The notes under the pieces were generated by a model. That model was not told the origin of the DNA. It saw only the letters and a list, made by a program, of their open reading frames with translations, and ran no database searches. From Methanosarcinales archaeon (GTDB lineage Archaea; Nanobdellota; Nanobdellia; Woesearchaeales; CG1-02-33-12), in assembly GCA_017610505.1 (NCBI GenBank), contig JAFCBX010000039.1, positions 1-7,294 of the forward strand: DNA of 7,294 nt, read 5' to 3'. Within the stretch, counting starts at the first letter, position 1. Each line of letters begins with the position of its first letter. A program made the position numbers and the translations under genes. Below, piece by piece: positions 1-7,180 of the stretch.

Positions 1-1
1 A

Positions 2-355
2 ACCTTTGGAGTTAATCCAAGTAATGTAGGTGATGTTACATTTAAGCTTTTAATAGACGATCATGCTGTTGACCTTGACAATGATGGAATGGCTGACAAA
101 ATAAAGCTTAAAAGTGATGAAACTTACAGCGGAACAGGAGAAAATGCAATTGTAAGATATAAGCCAGAAATATATAAAAAGGTGTGCCTCAAATTCTACA
201 ATACAGAAAACTTAAACGCAGAGTTTAGGAATTCCTTAAAAGATAACAAGCTCTGCAACAAGATAAATGAGGTTGATTTAAGCTCTGTTGAAATTTCTGA
301 GCCAGCAAGTTCAATAACTGTTTCCAGCACATTAACTGGCCTAGCAGGATGGTAA
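2..355 (+). CDS. C-terminal part of a secreted or surface protein (5' end outside window)
   Basis: The frame is open from the first bases to the TAA at 353-355 and gives 117 residues. An ATG at 89 lies in this frame, but it has no ribosome binding site and the codons before it read as ordinary protein, so it is probably internal and the gene begins upstream of the window. Residues 24-32 read DLDNDGMAD. This matches the D-x-D-x-D-G-x-x-D calcium-binding loop of dockerin, thrombospondin type 3 and related extracellular domains. Two cysteines (about residues 62 and 85) could form a disulfide. The end is rich in Ser, Thr and Val, with no C-terminal membrane helix. The stop is followed after one base by the next gene, so the two are probably in one transcript. 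The family is not recognised. An extracellular location is inferred from the motif and the neighbours. Confidence 0.75.
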   Translation, partial: TFGVNPSNVGDVTFKLLIDDHAVDLDNDGMADKIKLKSDETYSGTGENAIVRYKPEIYKKVCLKFYNTENLNAEFRNSLKDNKLCNKINEVDLSSVEISEPASSITVSSTLTGLAGW

Positions 356-356
356 A

Positions 357-1190
357 ATGGCATATTTAAATAACCAGATAAGCCTGTTTAAAAAAAGCTT
401 TAAGCTTGACAAAAAGAGGTTTGGTTTAGTAATACTTTTCGATTTTATTTTTGTTGTAGTTTCAGGTATTGCCCTTTTCTTATGGAGCAATTGGGTAACT
501 AATTCTGCTCTAAAAATACATGGACTGGATTTAACAATCCTTACTGAAGATGCTGTAAATGAACTTGCTTTACTAAAAAGCTTCTACTACGGAACATTAA
601 TTTATTCAATACTCCTGATTATATTTTTATTTCTTGCATGGTCTTTTTTTCAGGGTTTTATATGGAATACAATACTAAAAAAGAAATTTAATTTAGACTA
701 TTTCAAAAAATTCCTGCTATTAAATCTTGCTTGCATCCCATTGTTTATAATTCTATATTTCCTGGCAGTAATCTGCCTTGGGTTTTTTGATTTAGTGTTA
801 TTGTTCTTTTCAACTTCTGGACTAAACACAAGCCTTGCTATGTTTATATTATTAATTTTAGTTAGTTTTATCTTTCTGCCAGCCCTGCTTTATATGATTA
901 ATTTTATATCAATTATTTACATTTATTTTACAAAGAAAAACAAAATATTGGATTCTTTTAAAAGTACATTTGATATTGCAGTTAAAAAAATTCATTTGCT
1001 ATACATTCCCTACTTGATAATAAGCCTTGTCCTTGTTTTGCTGTCTGTAATCACAATACCATTTAACATTCTGCCAGCGTGGCTTACATCATTAATCTCA
1101 TTTGTTTTGCTTGTTATTTATGCAGCATGGGCAAGGTTTTATATTGCAGCTGTTATAGTAAAATTAGAGAGAATTCACCACAAGATTTAA
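357..1190 (+). CDS. Polytopic integral membrane protein, about six helices, function unknown
   Basis: This 277-aa protein is dominated by Leu, Ile, Phe and Val. Hydrophobic segments lie at about residues 23-44, 78-100, 119-150 (perhaps two helices), 157-191, 214-237 and 241-268, so roughly six transmembrane helices. No catalytic motif, nucleotide-binding loop or transporter signature is visible. An amphipathic, Lys-rich motif stands before the first helix (residues 11-24, FKKSFKLDKKRFGL) and a similar one before a late helix (residues 201-215, beginning FKSTF and containing VKK). This suggests an internal repeat. The same pattern begins the truncated membrane protein at 7180. The layout loosely recalls YciC/DUF975-type membrane proteins, but I do not assign it to them. 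The ATG lies one base after the preceding stop, with only a weak purine stretch (AGGATGG, 346-352) upstream, which suggests translational coupling. A structural or scaffolding role in the surface locus is inference. Confidence 0.85.
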   Translation: MAYLNNQISLFKKSFKLDKKRFGLVILFDFIFVVVSGIALFLWSNWVTNSALKIHGLDLTILTEDAVNELALLKSFYYGTLIYSILLIIFLFLAWSFFQGFIWNTILKKKFNLDYFKKFLLLNLACIPLFIILYFLAVICLGFFDLVLLFFSTSGLNTSLAMFILLILVSFIFLPALLYMINFISIIYIYFTKKNKILDSFKSTFDIAVKKIHLLYIPYLIISLVLVLLSVITIPFNILPAWLTSLISFVLLVIYAAWARFYIAAVIVKLERIHHKI

Positions 1191-1195
1191 ATATA
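1186..1195 (+). promoter_or_regulatory. Possible archaeal TATA box
   Basis: TTTAAATATA overlaps the stop codon of the upstream membrane-protein gene and lies in the only intergenic gap of more than a few bases. It is preceded by the purine-rich CAAGA, which could act as a BRE. In archaea, transcription usually starts about 25 bases downstream of the TATA centre, which would place it near 1215-1220 and give a very short leader before the ATG at 1225. Such sequences also arise by chance in AT-rich DNA, so this is tentative. Confidence 0.4.
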
Positions 1196-1215
1196 CCTTA
1201 TTATAGAGTATTCTT

Positions 1216-1221
1216 AGAGGT
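1216..1221 (+). promoter_or_regulatory. Ribosome binding site for the 638-aa protein
   Basis: AGAGGT ends three bases before the ATG at 1225 and has GAGGT complementarity to the 3' end of 16S rRNA. It supports 1225 as the true start, as does the clean signal/anchor sequence that follows. If transcription starts from the TATA-like element at 1186-1195, this site may fall at the very 5' end of the mRNA. Confidence 0.6.
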
Positions 1222-1224
1222 ATT

Positions 1225-3141
1225 ATGAAAAAAAGAGGCCAGATAACAGTATTTGTAATAGTTGGAATTCTTGTTATTCTGGGATTTTTGCTTTTTTTTT
1301 ACCTAAGGGCAAAAACAACTATTTTTACTCCAGAAGTTGTTGTGCCGCAGGAGGTTGCCCCTGTAAAAAGATATGTTGAAAGCTGTGTGCAGGACATTGG
1401 CGAAAAAGCTGTGATAAGGCTTGGAATGCAGGCTGGATATGTTGAAATACCTGAAGGCATAGCTATAAATCCTGGAGCATATATTGCTGTTGGTGGACCA
1501 TTAAAACTGCCATACTGGTATCTTAATGGGATTGATACCTCACCAACCTTATCAAGTATGCAATCCCAGATATCATCTTATGTTTCAAAAAACCTTAAGG
1601 CCTGCCTAAAGAACTTTTCTGACTTTGATGAGTTTATTATAGAAGAAGGGGGGGAAATCAAAACAGTAACATTAATAGCAGAAGAAGAAGTTGTTATAAC
1701 AATAGACTATCCATTAGTTATTAAGAACAAAAAAGGTGATAAAATAACAACATTATCTAAATATACAACATCTGTTCCAGTAAGGCTTAAGAGGATCTAC
1801 AGGCTTGCAAAGGGAATAATGAGAGCAGAAAATAAGGATATGTTTCTTGAAAAAACAACTATTGACCTCATGGCTCTTGACCCTGAGATACCATTTACAG
1901 ATTTGGTTTTCTCATGCAAAAGGCTTGAGTGGAGCAAGGCAGAGGTTGAGCAATCTATTAAAGAATTATTATACTATAATCTGCCAAAGATAAGGATTGA
2001 CAAAACAGATTACATTCCATTTTTATATGATCCTGTGATATACAGGAAATTCCAAAAGATAAATATTGAAAAAGATCCCATACCTAAAGACATACCAGAA
2101 GATATTTATGAATACAATCATTTTTTCTGGACTCCTGTTAGTGAAAATTTTGAGGATATGAAAGCAGGAATAAGATACATGAAAGACTGGGGGCTCCAGC
2201 TTGAGGCAAGGCCAAGCGACGGAGATGTTATGAAATCCAACATGGTTGAAGGATCTCCAAAATACCTTAGTATGTTCTGCATAAATATCTATCACTATAC
2301 ATATGATGTTATTTATCCTGTTGAAATAGCAATAAGGGATGAAAAGTCATTTAATAACAAGGGATATGTTTTCAGGTTTGCTTTTCCTGTCTTGATTAAC
2401 CATAACCAGGGTGATAGGTCTGACTTTGGAATAACAAAACTTACCAGTTATCAGGATGAAGGATTCTGTGATGAATTAACAGAAGAAGATTATATTATTA
2501 GTGCAAAAAACTCAAGAACAAAGAAGGACTTAAATAATGTAAGCATTTTATTTAACTGCATAAAATATTCTTGTAATCTGGGATTTATAAAATCAGAAGC
2601 AAATAGATACAGATTAAAAACCAAATTGCCATCAGCATGTGTTAATGGAATTATAATAGCAGAAAAACAGGGCTTTTTAAGAGCAGAACAGCAGGTTATT
2701 GAAAAGGATGTTTTAGTTATGATGGATCCATTGAAGAGCTTTGATTTTAGTGTTATGAAAATTAAGGTTGATGAAAATGATGAACAAGCAGGTTTAAGTG
2801 ATTTAGGTAATAATGAAAAAGCAGCAATATACATTAAATCATTGAACAACAGCAATGATATATTTAGAGCATATCCTGCTGAAGAAGGAATGGAAGAAAT
2901 AGAGCTAGTTGAAAATGACGCTAGCTATTACCTTGAGATTTTCCTTATGGATGGCGATAAGCTTACAGGCGGCTTTAAGGCAGACTGGGATATAAGTTAT
3001 AGTGATATGGTTAATAAAAACAAAATAACTTTTTATGTTTATGATAAAGGTGTTGCAAAAACAGATGATGAGAAGATGAATATGGTAAAGTTCTTAAATG
3101 AGAACAAAAATAATAATAAATTAATGCCAGAATTTGAATGA
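1225..3141 (+). CDS. Pilin-like signal-anchored extracytoplasmic protein, 638 aa, function unknown
   Basis: The N-terminus has a short basic head (KKRG), then Gln-6 and a hydrophobic helix to about residue 27. This resembles archaeal class III (type IV pilin-like) signal sequences, in which cleavage falls before the Gln. The position matching pilin Glu+5 is Phe-10, so it may be uncleaved or a non-canonical pilin-like anchor. The remainder is predicted outside the cell. Residues 48-75 (RYVESC, then IRLGMQAGYVEIP) form a motif I recall from many DPANN hypothetical proteins. A beta-rich part at 145-165 is followed by a helical part with C231. Residues 440-490, with C445, C450 and C472 and the sequence LPSACVNGIIIAEKQGF, look like a small carboxypeptidase-regulatory or PEGA-like beta domain. 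The C-terminal ~130 residues are acidic and beta-rich. There are eight cysteines, an even number that fits disulfides. No catalytic motif is visible. The stop overlaps the ribosome binding site of the next gene. Confidence 0.85.
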   Translation: MKKRGQITVFVIVGILVILGFLLFFYLRAKTTIFTPEVVVPQEVAPVKRYVESCVQDIGEKAVIRLGMQAGYVEIPEGIAINPGAYIAVGGPLKLPYWYLNGIDTSPTLSSMQSQISSYVSKNLKACLKNFSDFDEFIIEEGGEIKTVTLIAEEEVVITIDYPLVIKNKKGDKITTLSKYTTSVPVRLKRIYRLAKGIMRAENKDMFLEKTTIDLMALDPEIPFTDLVFSCKRLEWSKAEVEQSIKELLYYNLPKIRIDKTDYIPFLYDPVIYRKFQKINIEKDPIPKDIPEDIYEYNHFFWTPVSENFEDMKAGIRYMKDWGLQLEARPSDGDVMKSNMVEGSPKYLSMFCINIYHYTYDVIYPVEIAIRDEKSFNNKGYVFRFAFPVLINHNQGDRSDFGITKLTSYQDEGFCDELTEEDYIISAKNSRTKKDLNNVSILFNCIKYSCNLGFIKSEANRYRLKTKLPSACVNGIIIAEKQGFLRAEQQVIEKDVLVMMDPLKSFDFSVMKIKVDENDEQAGLSDLGNNEKAAIYIKSLNNSNDIFRAYPAEEGMEEIELVENDASYYLEIFLMDGDKLTGGFKADWDISYSDMVNKNKITFYVYDKGVAKTDDEKMNMVKFLNENKNNNKLMPEFE

Positions 3142-3145
3142 GGGT
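3140..3145 (+). promoter_or_regulatory. Ribosome binding site that decides the start of the giant secreted protein
   Basis: GAGGGT overlaps the TGA stop (3139-3141) of the upstream gene. It lies three bases before the ATG at 3149 and directly abuts the ATG at 3146. The spacing matches that at the 1225 start and favours 3149. The in-frame TTG at 3134 lies upstream of this site and is therefore unlikely to be used. Confidence 0.6.
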
Positions 3146-3148
3146 ATG

Positions 3149-6100
3149 ATGAAAGAAATAAAACTAAAGTTTATAGCAATCATCTGCATATTTCTTATAT
3201 TAGGCATGCCTGTTTATACTGCAAGGGTTTTTGCACAGGATGATGAACAAGAAACCACAGAAGACAAGGGAATTATTGTGGATAATACTCCACCCTCAAT
3301 AACAATTGAAGAGCTTCCTGAAAAGGTTACTGAACCATTCCTCGACATCAAGGGAACAACAAGCGAGTTCATTGTAATTGAGGTTACTCTTAATTCTGAT
3401 TGTTATGACACAATAAACTCAAATGAGGACAACACATTCTCAATAGGCATAACCTTAACAGAAGGAGAAAATAAAATAACAATCAATTCAACTGATGTTG
3501 GTGGAAATTCTGTTATAAAGGAATTTGATGTTTTCTGCGATTCAGAGCAGCCTCAAATACTTTACAACAATATATATGAGTTAAGCCCTGCATACACAGC
3601 AAAGCAAACAGTTAAAGGCCAGGTTAACAAGCCAAATATAAACATAGATGTTTTTGTTAATGAAAAAGAAAAATATTCTGGAAAATCTGATTCTGATGGT
3701 AATTTTGAGATTGATATAAAACTAGAAAAAAGCATTAAAATAGGCGTAACAGACAAGAGCATAACTGTCGGGACACAGGAGGAAAATGCATGGGAAAACA
3801 AGATAAAAATAGTTGCAACAGATGATTATGGCAGAGAAACAACTGTTGAGGAAACTATTCTATATACTCTATGTGGCTATGGTTCTGACTGGGACGTAAA
3901 AACAGACAAAATAACACCAGAGGTTATAATACCAGAGCATTTAATACAGGGGATAGCACAGTTTAGCTTTCCAATTAATTTAACATATAGAGGAAGAGGC
4001 GATCCAAGCGAGGTTAGTTTAACAAGCGAGCCCCAGCTTACAAGCTATGAACTAAGCATGTCATCACAAGAAAAATTCCAAGACGAACTTTTTCCTGGCT
4101 CTGCAATGGGCTACTGGGATGATGATTATACTCATGGATATTTTATTGTAAATTTGAATGCCTGGCCTTATTCAAAAGATGAGCTTAATAACCTTAGTTT
4201 TATAAAAATACCACTAAGGCTCGATATATATTATGAATATGAGGATATAAATGGGGATATTGTTGAAAACACGCAAAGGAACTGCTGGACAATCAGTATA
4301 ATGGTTGACAAGGAGGTTCCACTTGATAAGATTCCAAAAAAATTACTGAACACTACAATCAACCTCTTAAATTCTACTATAAACCTCATTGATGCAATAA
4401 AAAAACCAATTGACACAATTAAAACATACACATTTATTGGATGCGCTGGATCATGGATAGTATATTTGGGCCAATCCATTGCTTCAGAATTCTCATGCGT
4501 TGGAGTAAAAAAGGAGGCAGTCCAGGCATTAATAAATGATAAAGACACTTGTGTATCTATTCAAGAAGTTGGTGATTGTGATGCCTGCCTTCAGTCTTTA
4601 AAATCATTAAGAGAAACTGAAAAGGTTAGGAACTGGCTGTGTGACAGAATCTTCTGCCCTGCTGTCCCTTCTCTTAATTATCATACTGAAACATACAAAG
4701 ACAGTATAACAAATCAAGAGAAAAATTTATGTAAAAAAAGAGGTAAAGACTCAAAACAATGTGAAGAAGAATACAAGCGCGCCTGGGATTCTGCATTTGT
4801 GATGATTGATGAATGGGAAAAGGCCAATGCAAAAGAAGGAGAAATAGAGGAAAGCTTCTTTGACAAAATATCTGAAGGCCTTGCATTCTGCGAAAAAGCA
4901 AAAGATCAGGAAATAACTGTTGTGACAGTTGACTCTGGAAACAAGCAAAAAACATATCTTATTGACAATGAAGGAAATGTTTGGGAAGCAGAAGAAAGGG
5001 TAGAAATAAAAGTGGGAGATAAAGAACCTGAAGGTGTATGGGTTGGCAAGGAAAATGAGGATATGGTCTTCTATGGATATGGCAATAAGATAGAAGCAGA
5101 TGAACAGGGATACCTCATATTTGAAGAAAATGGAATTATTTATTATATAGACAAAGAAGGAAAAACAAGTGAATATAATGAAGATGTAAAGGAAAGTGAT
5201 ATAGATAAACTACCTTCAATAGTCCAATCAAAGAGAGGTATTGAAGGAAAGGATAATTATATACTTGACCCTACATCAGATATTATAAGGTCTGTGCAGG
5301 CAGTCTGCTTGCCTGCTGTTTCTGGCTATCTTAACCTGTGGAAACAGATTCTTGAAGCTGTAAAGCAGTGCTTTGAAACCATAATGATAACCGGAGAAGG
5401 GAGTGCTGGTGTATGCAAGGCAGTTCTTACAACCTATGTCTGCGATATGATTTATGATGTCATAAGATGCACCGGGGAATCATTTTCATTTGGAGCAGGT
5501 GAAGAAATTTCAGGAGGCATTACAGGAGTAATGCAAAAGATATCAACTGCTGGAAAAAATGTTGCTGATTCTGTTTCTTCAAGGTATGGACAGACAGGAA
5601 TGTACAAAACAATGTTTGTTGATAGAAAACTTATACACTCTATGTGCTTGTTTGCATTTACAGGTGACTGGGGAGAATTTGACCTTGACACAATGCTAAG
5701 CGCAGAAGTTGGCATGCCAACATTAGGAAGCCAGGGCTTATTATATCCAACAACTAGAAGATTCATTGGCTCAAATCCTCTGGAATATGGAAGAACAACT
5801 TATATTTATCATATTGGTACAGGCATTATTGCAGGAGCAGATTTAAATTATATAGTTTATCTCAAATGCTCAAATGATAACTCATGCACAGATGGAAGAT
5901 GTGACTGCTTTTACAAGGGTAAGGAAGAAGTGTATAATATTGCATCAGGAAGCTTGAGTGCAGGAGATATGTTTAGTGGTGAATTTTTTGAAAAAATAAT
6001 TGATTCTCCTGTAAGATATGACAAGGCAGTTATTGAATGGGACTGGACAGACAATAAAGGTGAAATGCAGACAACAACCAAAGTTCAGAATATAGAAGAA

Positions 6101-7180
6101 GCTGGTGAGAAAACTCCAGATGATTGCAAACTTGACTCAAAAAGTGGGGAGTTCAGGTGCAAGTATATTATAGGCCAGTATGGTGATGCAAGATTCATAG
6201 ATATCTATCCTTCGGACAATAGAAATTTGAAAAAAGTACCATATTCAATAGGAGAAACAATTAACTTTGATGTGGAGATTGAGATAATACCCCCTGGATC
6301 AGGAGACAAAATACCTAAATACCTTGTATGGAAAGTAACTGACCATAAAAATAAGGAAATAGAAAGAGACACAATCAAAATACCAAAAACAGACGGCAGG
6401 TGGGAAGATAAACTTCCAGGATATACAATAGGAGATGTCTTTGGCAGTGAAACAGGAGATAAAATCAAAGGTATAGACTCCTTAAAAGGTTACAAAAATC
6501 AATTAGATGTGAATCTTGATTTAATTCAATATTCCACTACAGATACACGCTTTGCTGTAATTTTTACTGCAGAAGATTATTATGAGGTTTGTTATGATTT
6601 AAGTAAAGATACTGGCGGATGGTATATTAAAAATGATGATGATTGTAAAGGGAGAACCTATAATAAAGATAATAAAATAATAAAAATAGAATATGGAGAA
6701 GGAAAAGGTGTTGAATTTAATCTAAATAGTAATCCAGATTTTAGTAAGGATGGAAACTGGGGTGCTGTTATTGAAGTTGAAAAGGGACAAAAAATAGAGG
6801 GATGTGTTGACGGAGAGGCAAAGTGGAAGGTAAAGTTTGAGTTATTGCACTCAAAGGAAAATAAAGAAGGGAGGTATGAATGCTGCGGCAGGTCAATAGA
6901 CAGCGAGGAATTTGAAATCACAATAGACTGTGGCAGAGAAGCACATGATGAGGAACAGCCATGTGAAACAAATGAATTGATTAATGAAAAATGTAAATGC
7001 GGTGAAGACTATTGTGGAGATATAGTGGAAGGATGGAACATCTGCTGTGAGAAAGGAGATGAATTAAAATGTATTGGGAGTGATAAAATAGATGAAGAAA
7101 AAAAGATAGGCGGTGAATATGCTATTTCTGGTTCATCTATAAGCCAAGATTACCTTAATGAATTGTGTGGGCTAAGCTGA
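3149..7180 (+). CDS. Giant secreted Cys-rich protein with N-terminal Ig-like domains, 1343 aa, function unknown
   Basis: Residues 1-29 form a classical signal peptide: a basic head (MKEIKLKF), a hydrophobic core, and probable cleavage after Val-Phe-Ala before QDDEQ. Residues 46-132 form an Ig-like domain (DNTPPSITI; EGENKITINSTDVGGN) of the kind seen in glucodextranase-B-like and other surface repeats. A second lies at 134-239 (DSDGNFEIDI turn). Residues 245-390 are beta-rich. An amphipathic helix at 394-428 leads into a Cys-rich helical module (430-540, with CDRIFCPAVPSL at 498-509). Residues 590-680 are acidic and beta-rich. A second helical Cys module (709-775, with IRSVQAVCLPAVSGYLNLW and TGEGSAGVCKAVL) is followed by a conserved-looking stretch to about 920. 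Beta-rich parts precede a Cys-dense tail (1245-1308). The mature chain has 40 cysteines. There is no C-terminal anchor. The helical Cys modules resemble ones I recall from unannotated DPANN proteins, but no enzyme activity can be assigned. ATG 3146 is the alternative start. The stop overlaps the next start. Confidence 0.88.
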   Translation: MKEIKLKFIAIICIFLILGMPVYTARVFAQDDEQETTEDKGIIVDNTPPSITIEELPEKVTEPFLDIKGTTSEFIVIEVTLNSDCYDTINSNEDNTFSIGITLTEGENKITINSTDVGGNSVIKEFDVFCDSEQPQILYNNIYELSPAYTAKQTVKGQVNKPNINIDVFVNEKEKYSGKSDSDGNFEIDIKLEKSIKIGVTDKSITVGTQEENAWENKIKIVATDDYGRETTVEETILYTLCGYGSDWDVKTDKITPEVIIPEHLIQGIAQFSFPINLTYRGRGDPSEVSLTSEPQLTSYELSMSSQEKFQDELFPGSAMGYWDDDYTHGYFIVNLNAWPYSKDELNNLSFIKIPLRLDIYYEYEDINGDIVENTQRNCWTISIMVDKEVPLDKIPKKLLNTTINLLNSTINLIDAIKKPIDTIKTYTFIGCAGSWIVYLGQSIASEFSCVGVKKEAVQALINDKDTCVSIQEVGDCDACLQSLKSLRETEKVRNWLCDRIFCPAVPSLNYHTETYKDSITNQEKNLCKKRGKDSKQCEEEYKRAWDSAFVMIDEWEKANAKEGEIEESFFDKISEGLAFCEKAKDQEITVVTVDSGNKQKTYLIDNEGNVWEAEERVEIKVGDKEPEGVWVGKENEDMVFYGYGNKIEADEQGYLIFEENGIIYYIDKEGKTSEYNEDVKESDIDKLPSIVQSKRGIEGKDNYILDPTSDIIRSVQAVCLPAVSGYLNLWKQILEAVKQCFETIMITGEGSAGVCKAVLTTYVCDMIYDVIRCTGESFSFGAGEEISGGITGVMQKISTAGKNVADSVSSRYGQTGMYKTMFVDRKLIHSMCLFAFTGDWGEFDLDTMLSAEVGMPTLGSQGLLYPTTRRFIGSNPLEYGRTTYIYHIGTGIIAGADLNYIVYLKCSNDNSCTDGRCDCFYKGKEEVYNIASGSLSAGDMFSGEFFEKIIDSPVRYDKAVIEWDWTDNKGEMQTTTKVQNIEEAGEKTPDDCKLDSKSGEFRCKYIIGQYGDARFIDIYPSDNRNLKKVPYSIGETINFDVEIEIIPPGSGDKIPKYLVWKVTDHKNKEIERDTIKIPKTDGRWEDKLPGYTIGDVFGSETGDKIKGIDSLKGYKNQLDVNLDLIQYSTTDTRFAVIFTAEDYYEVCYDLSKDTGGWYIKNDDDCKGRTYNKDNKIIKIEYGEGKGVEFNLNSNPDFSKDGNWGAVIEVEKGQKIEGCVDGEAKWKVKFELLHSKENKEGRYECCGRSIDSEEFEITIDCGREAHDEEQPCETNELINEKCKCGEDYCGDIVEGWNICCEKGDELKCIGSDKIDEEKKIGGEYAISGSSISQDYLNELCGLS
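4349..4390 (+). repeat. Two tandem heptads carrying N-glycosylation sequons
   Basis: Within the giant secreted protein, residues 401-407 (NTTINLL) and 408-414 (NSTINLI) are near-identical seven-residue units in tandem. Each starts with an Asn-x-Thr sequon. The heptad spacing would place both sequons on one face of the predicted amphipathic helix and the Ile/Leu residues on the other. The DNA copies have diverged at several positions, so this is an old or selected repeat rather than a recent slippage product. Confidence 0.5.

Noticed and set aside
89..355. A separate small gene starting at the ATG at 89
   Set aside because: The frame is open to the window edge, there is no ribosome binding site before 89, and the calcium-loop-like motif spans that ATG.
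2490..2855. Minus-strand open frame of 121 codons inside the 638-aa gene
   Set aside because: It lies wholly antisense to a strongly supported gene, has no ribosome binding site or recognisable domain, and its composition follows from the reverse complement of the sense codons. The other minus-strand frames (2023-2295, 3562-3801, 4231-4548, 4674-4955, 5452-5766, 6205-6468, 6658-6921) are rejected for the same reason.
3134..3148. TTG start at 3134, or ATG at 3146, for the giant secreted protein
   Set aside because: The TTG lies upstream of the GAGGGT ribosome binding site and inside the previous gene, and it would lengthen the signal peptide head with acidic residues. The ATG at 3146 directly abuts the site. 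The ATG at 3149 has the best spacing, though 3146 cannot be excluded.
4399..4405. A7 run as a terminator or slippage site
   Set aside because: It falls in Lys codons within the giant gene, is of ordinary length for AT-rich DNA, and has no stem-loop beside it.
4919..5190. Beta-propeller or YD-like repeat in residues 590-680 of the giant protein
   Set aside because: Several short beta strands with Gly/Asn/Asp turns are visible, but I could not define a repeat unit with consistent spacing, so no repeat is annotated.
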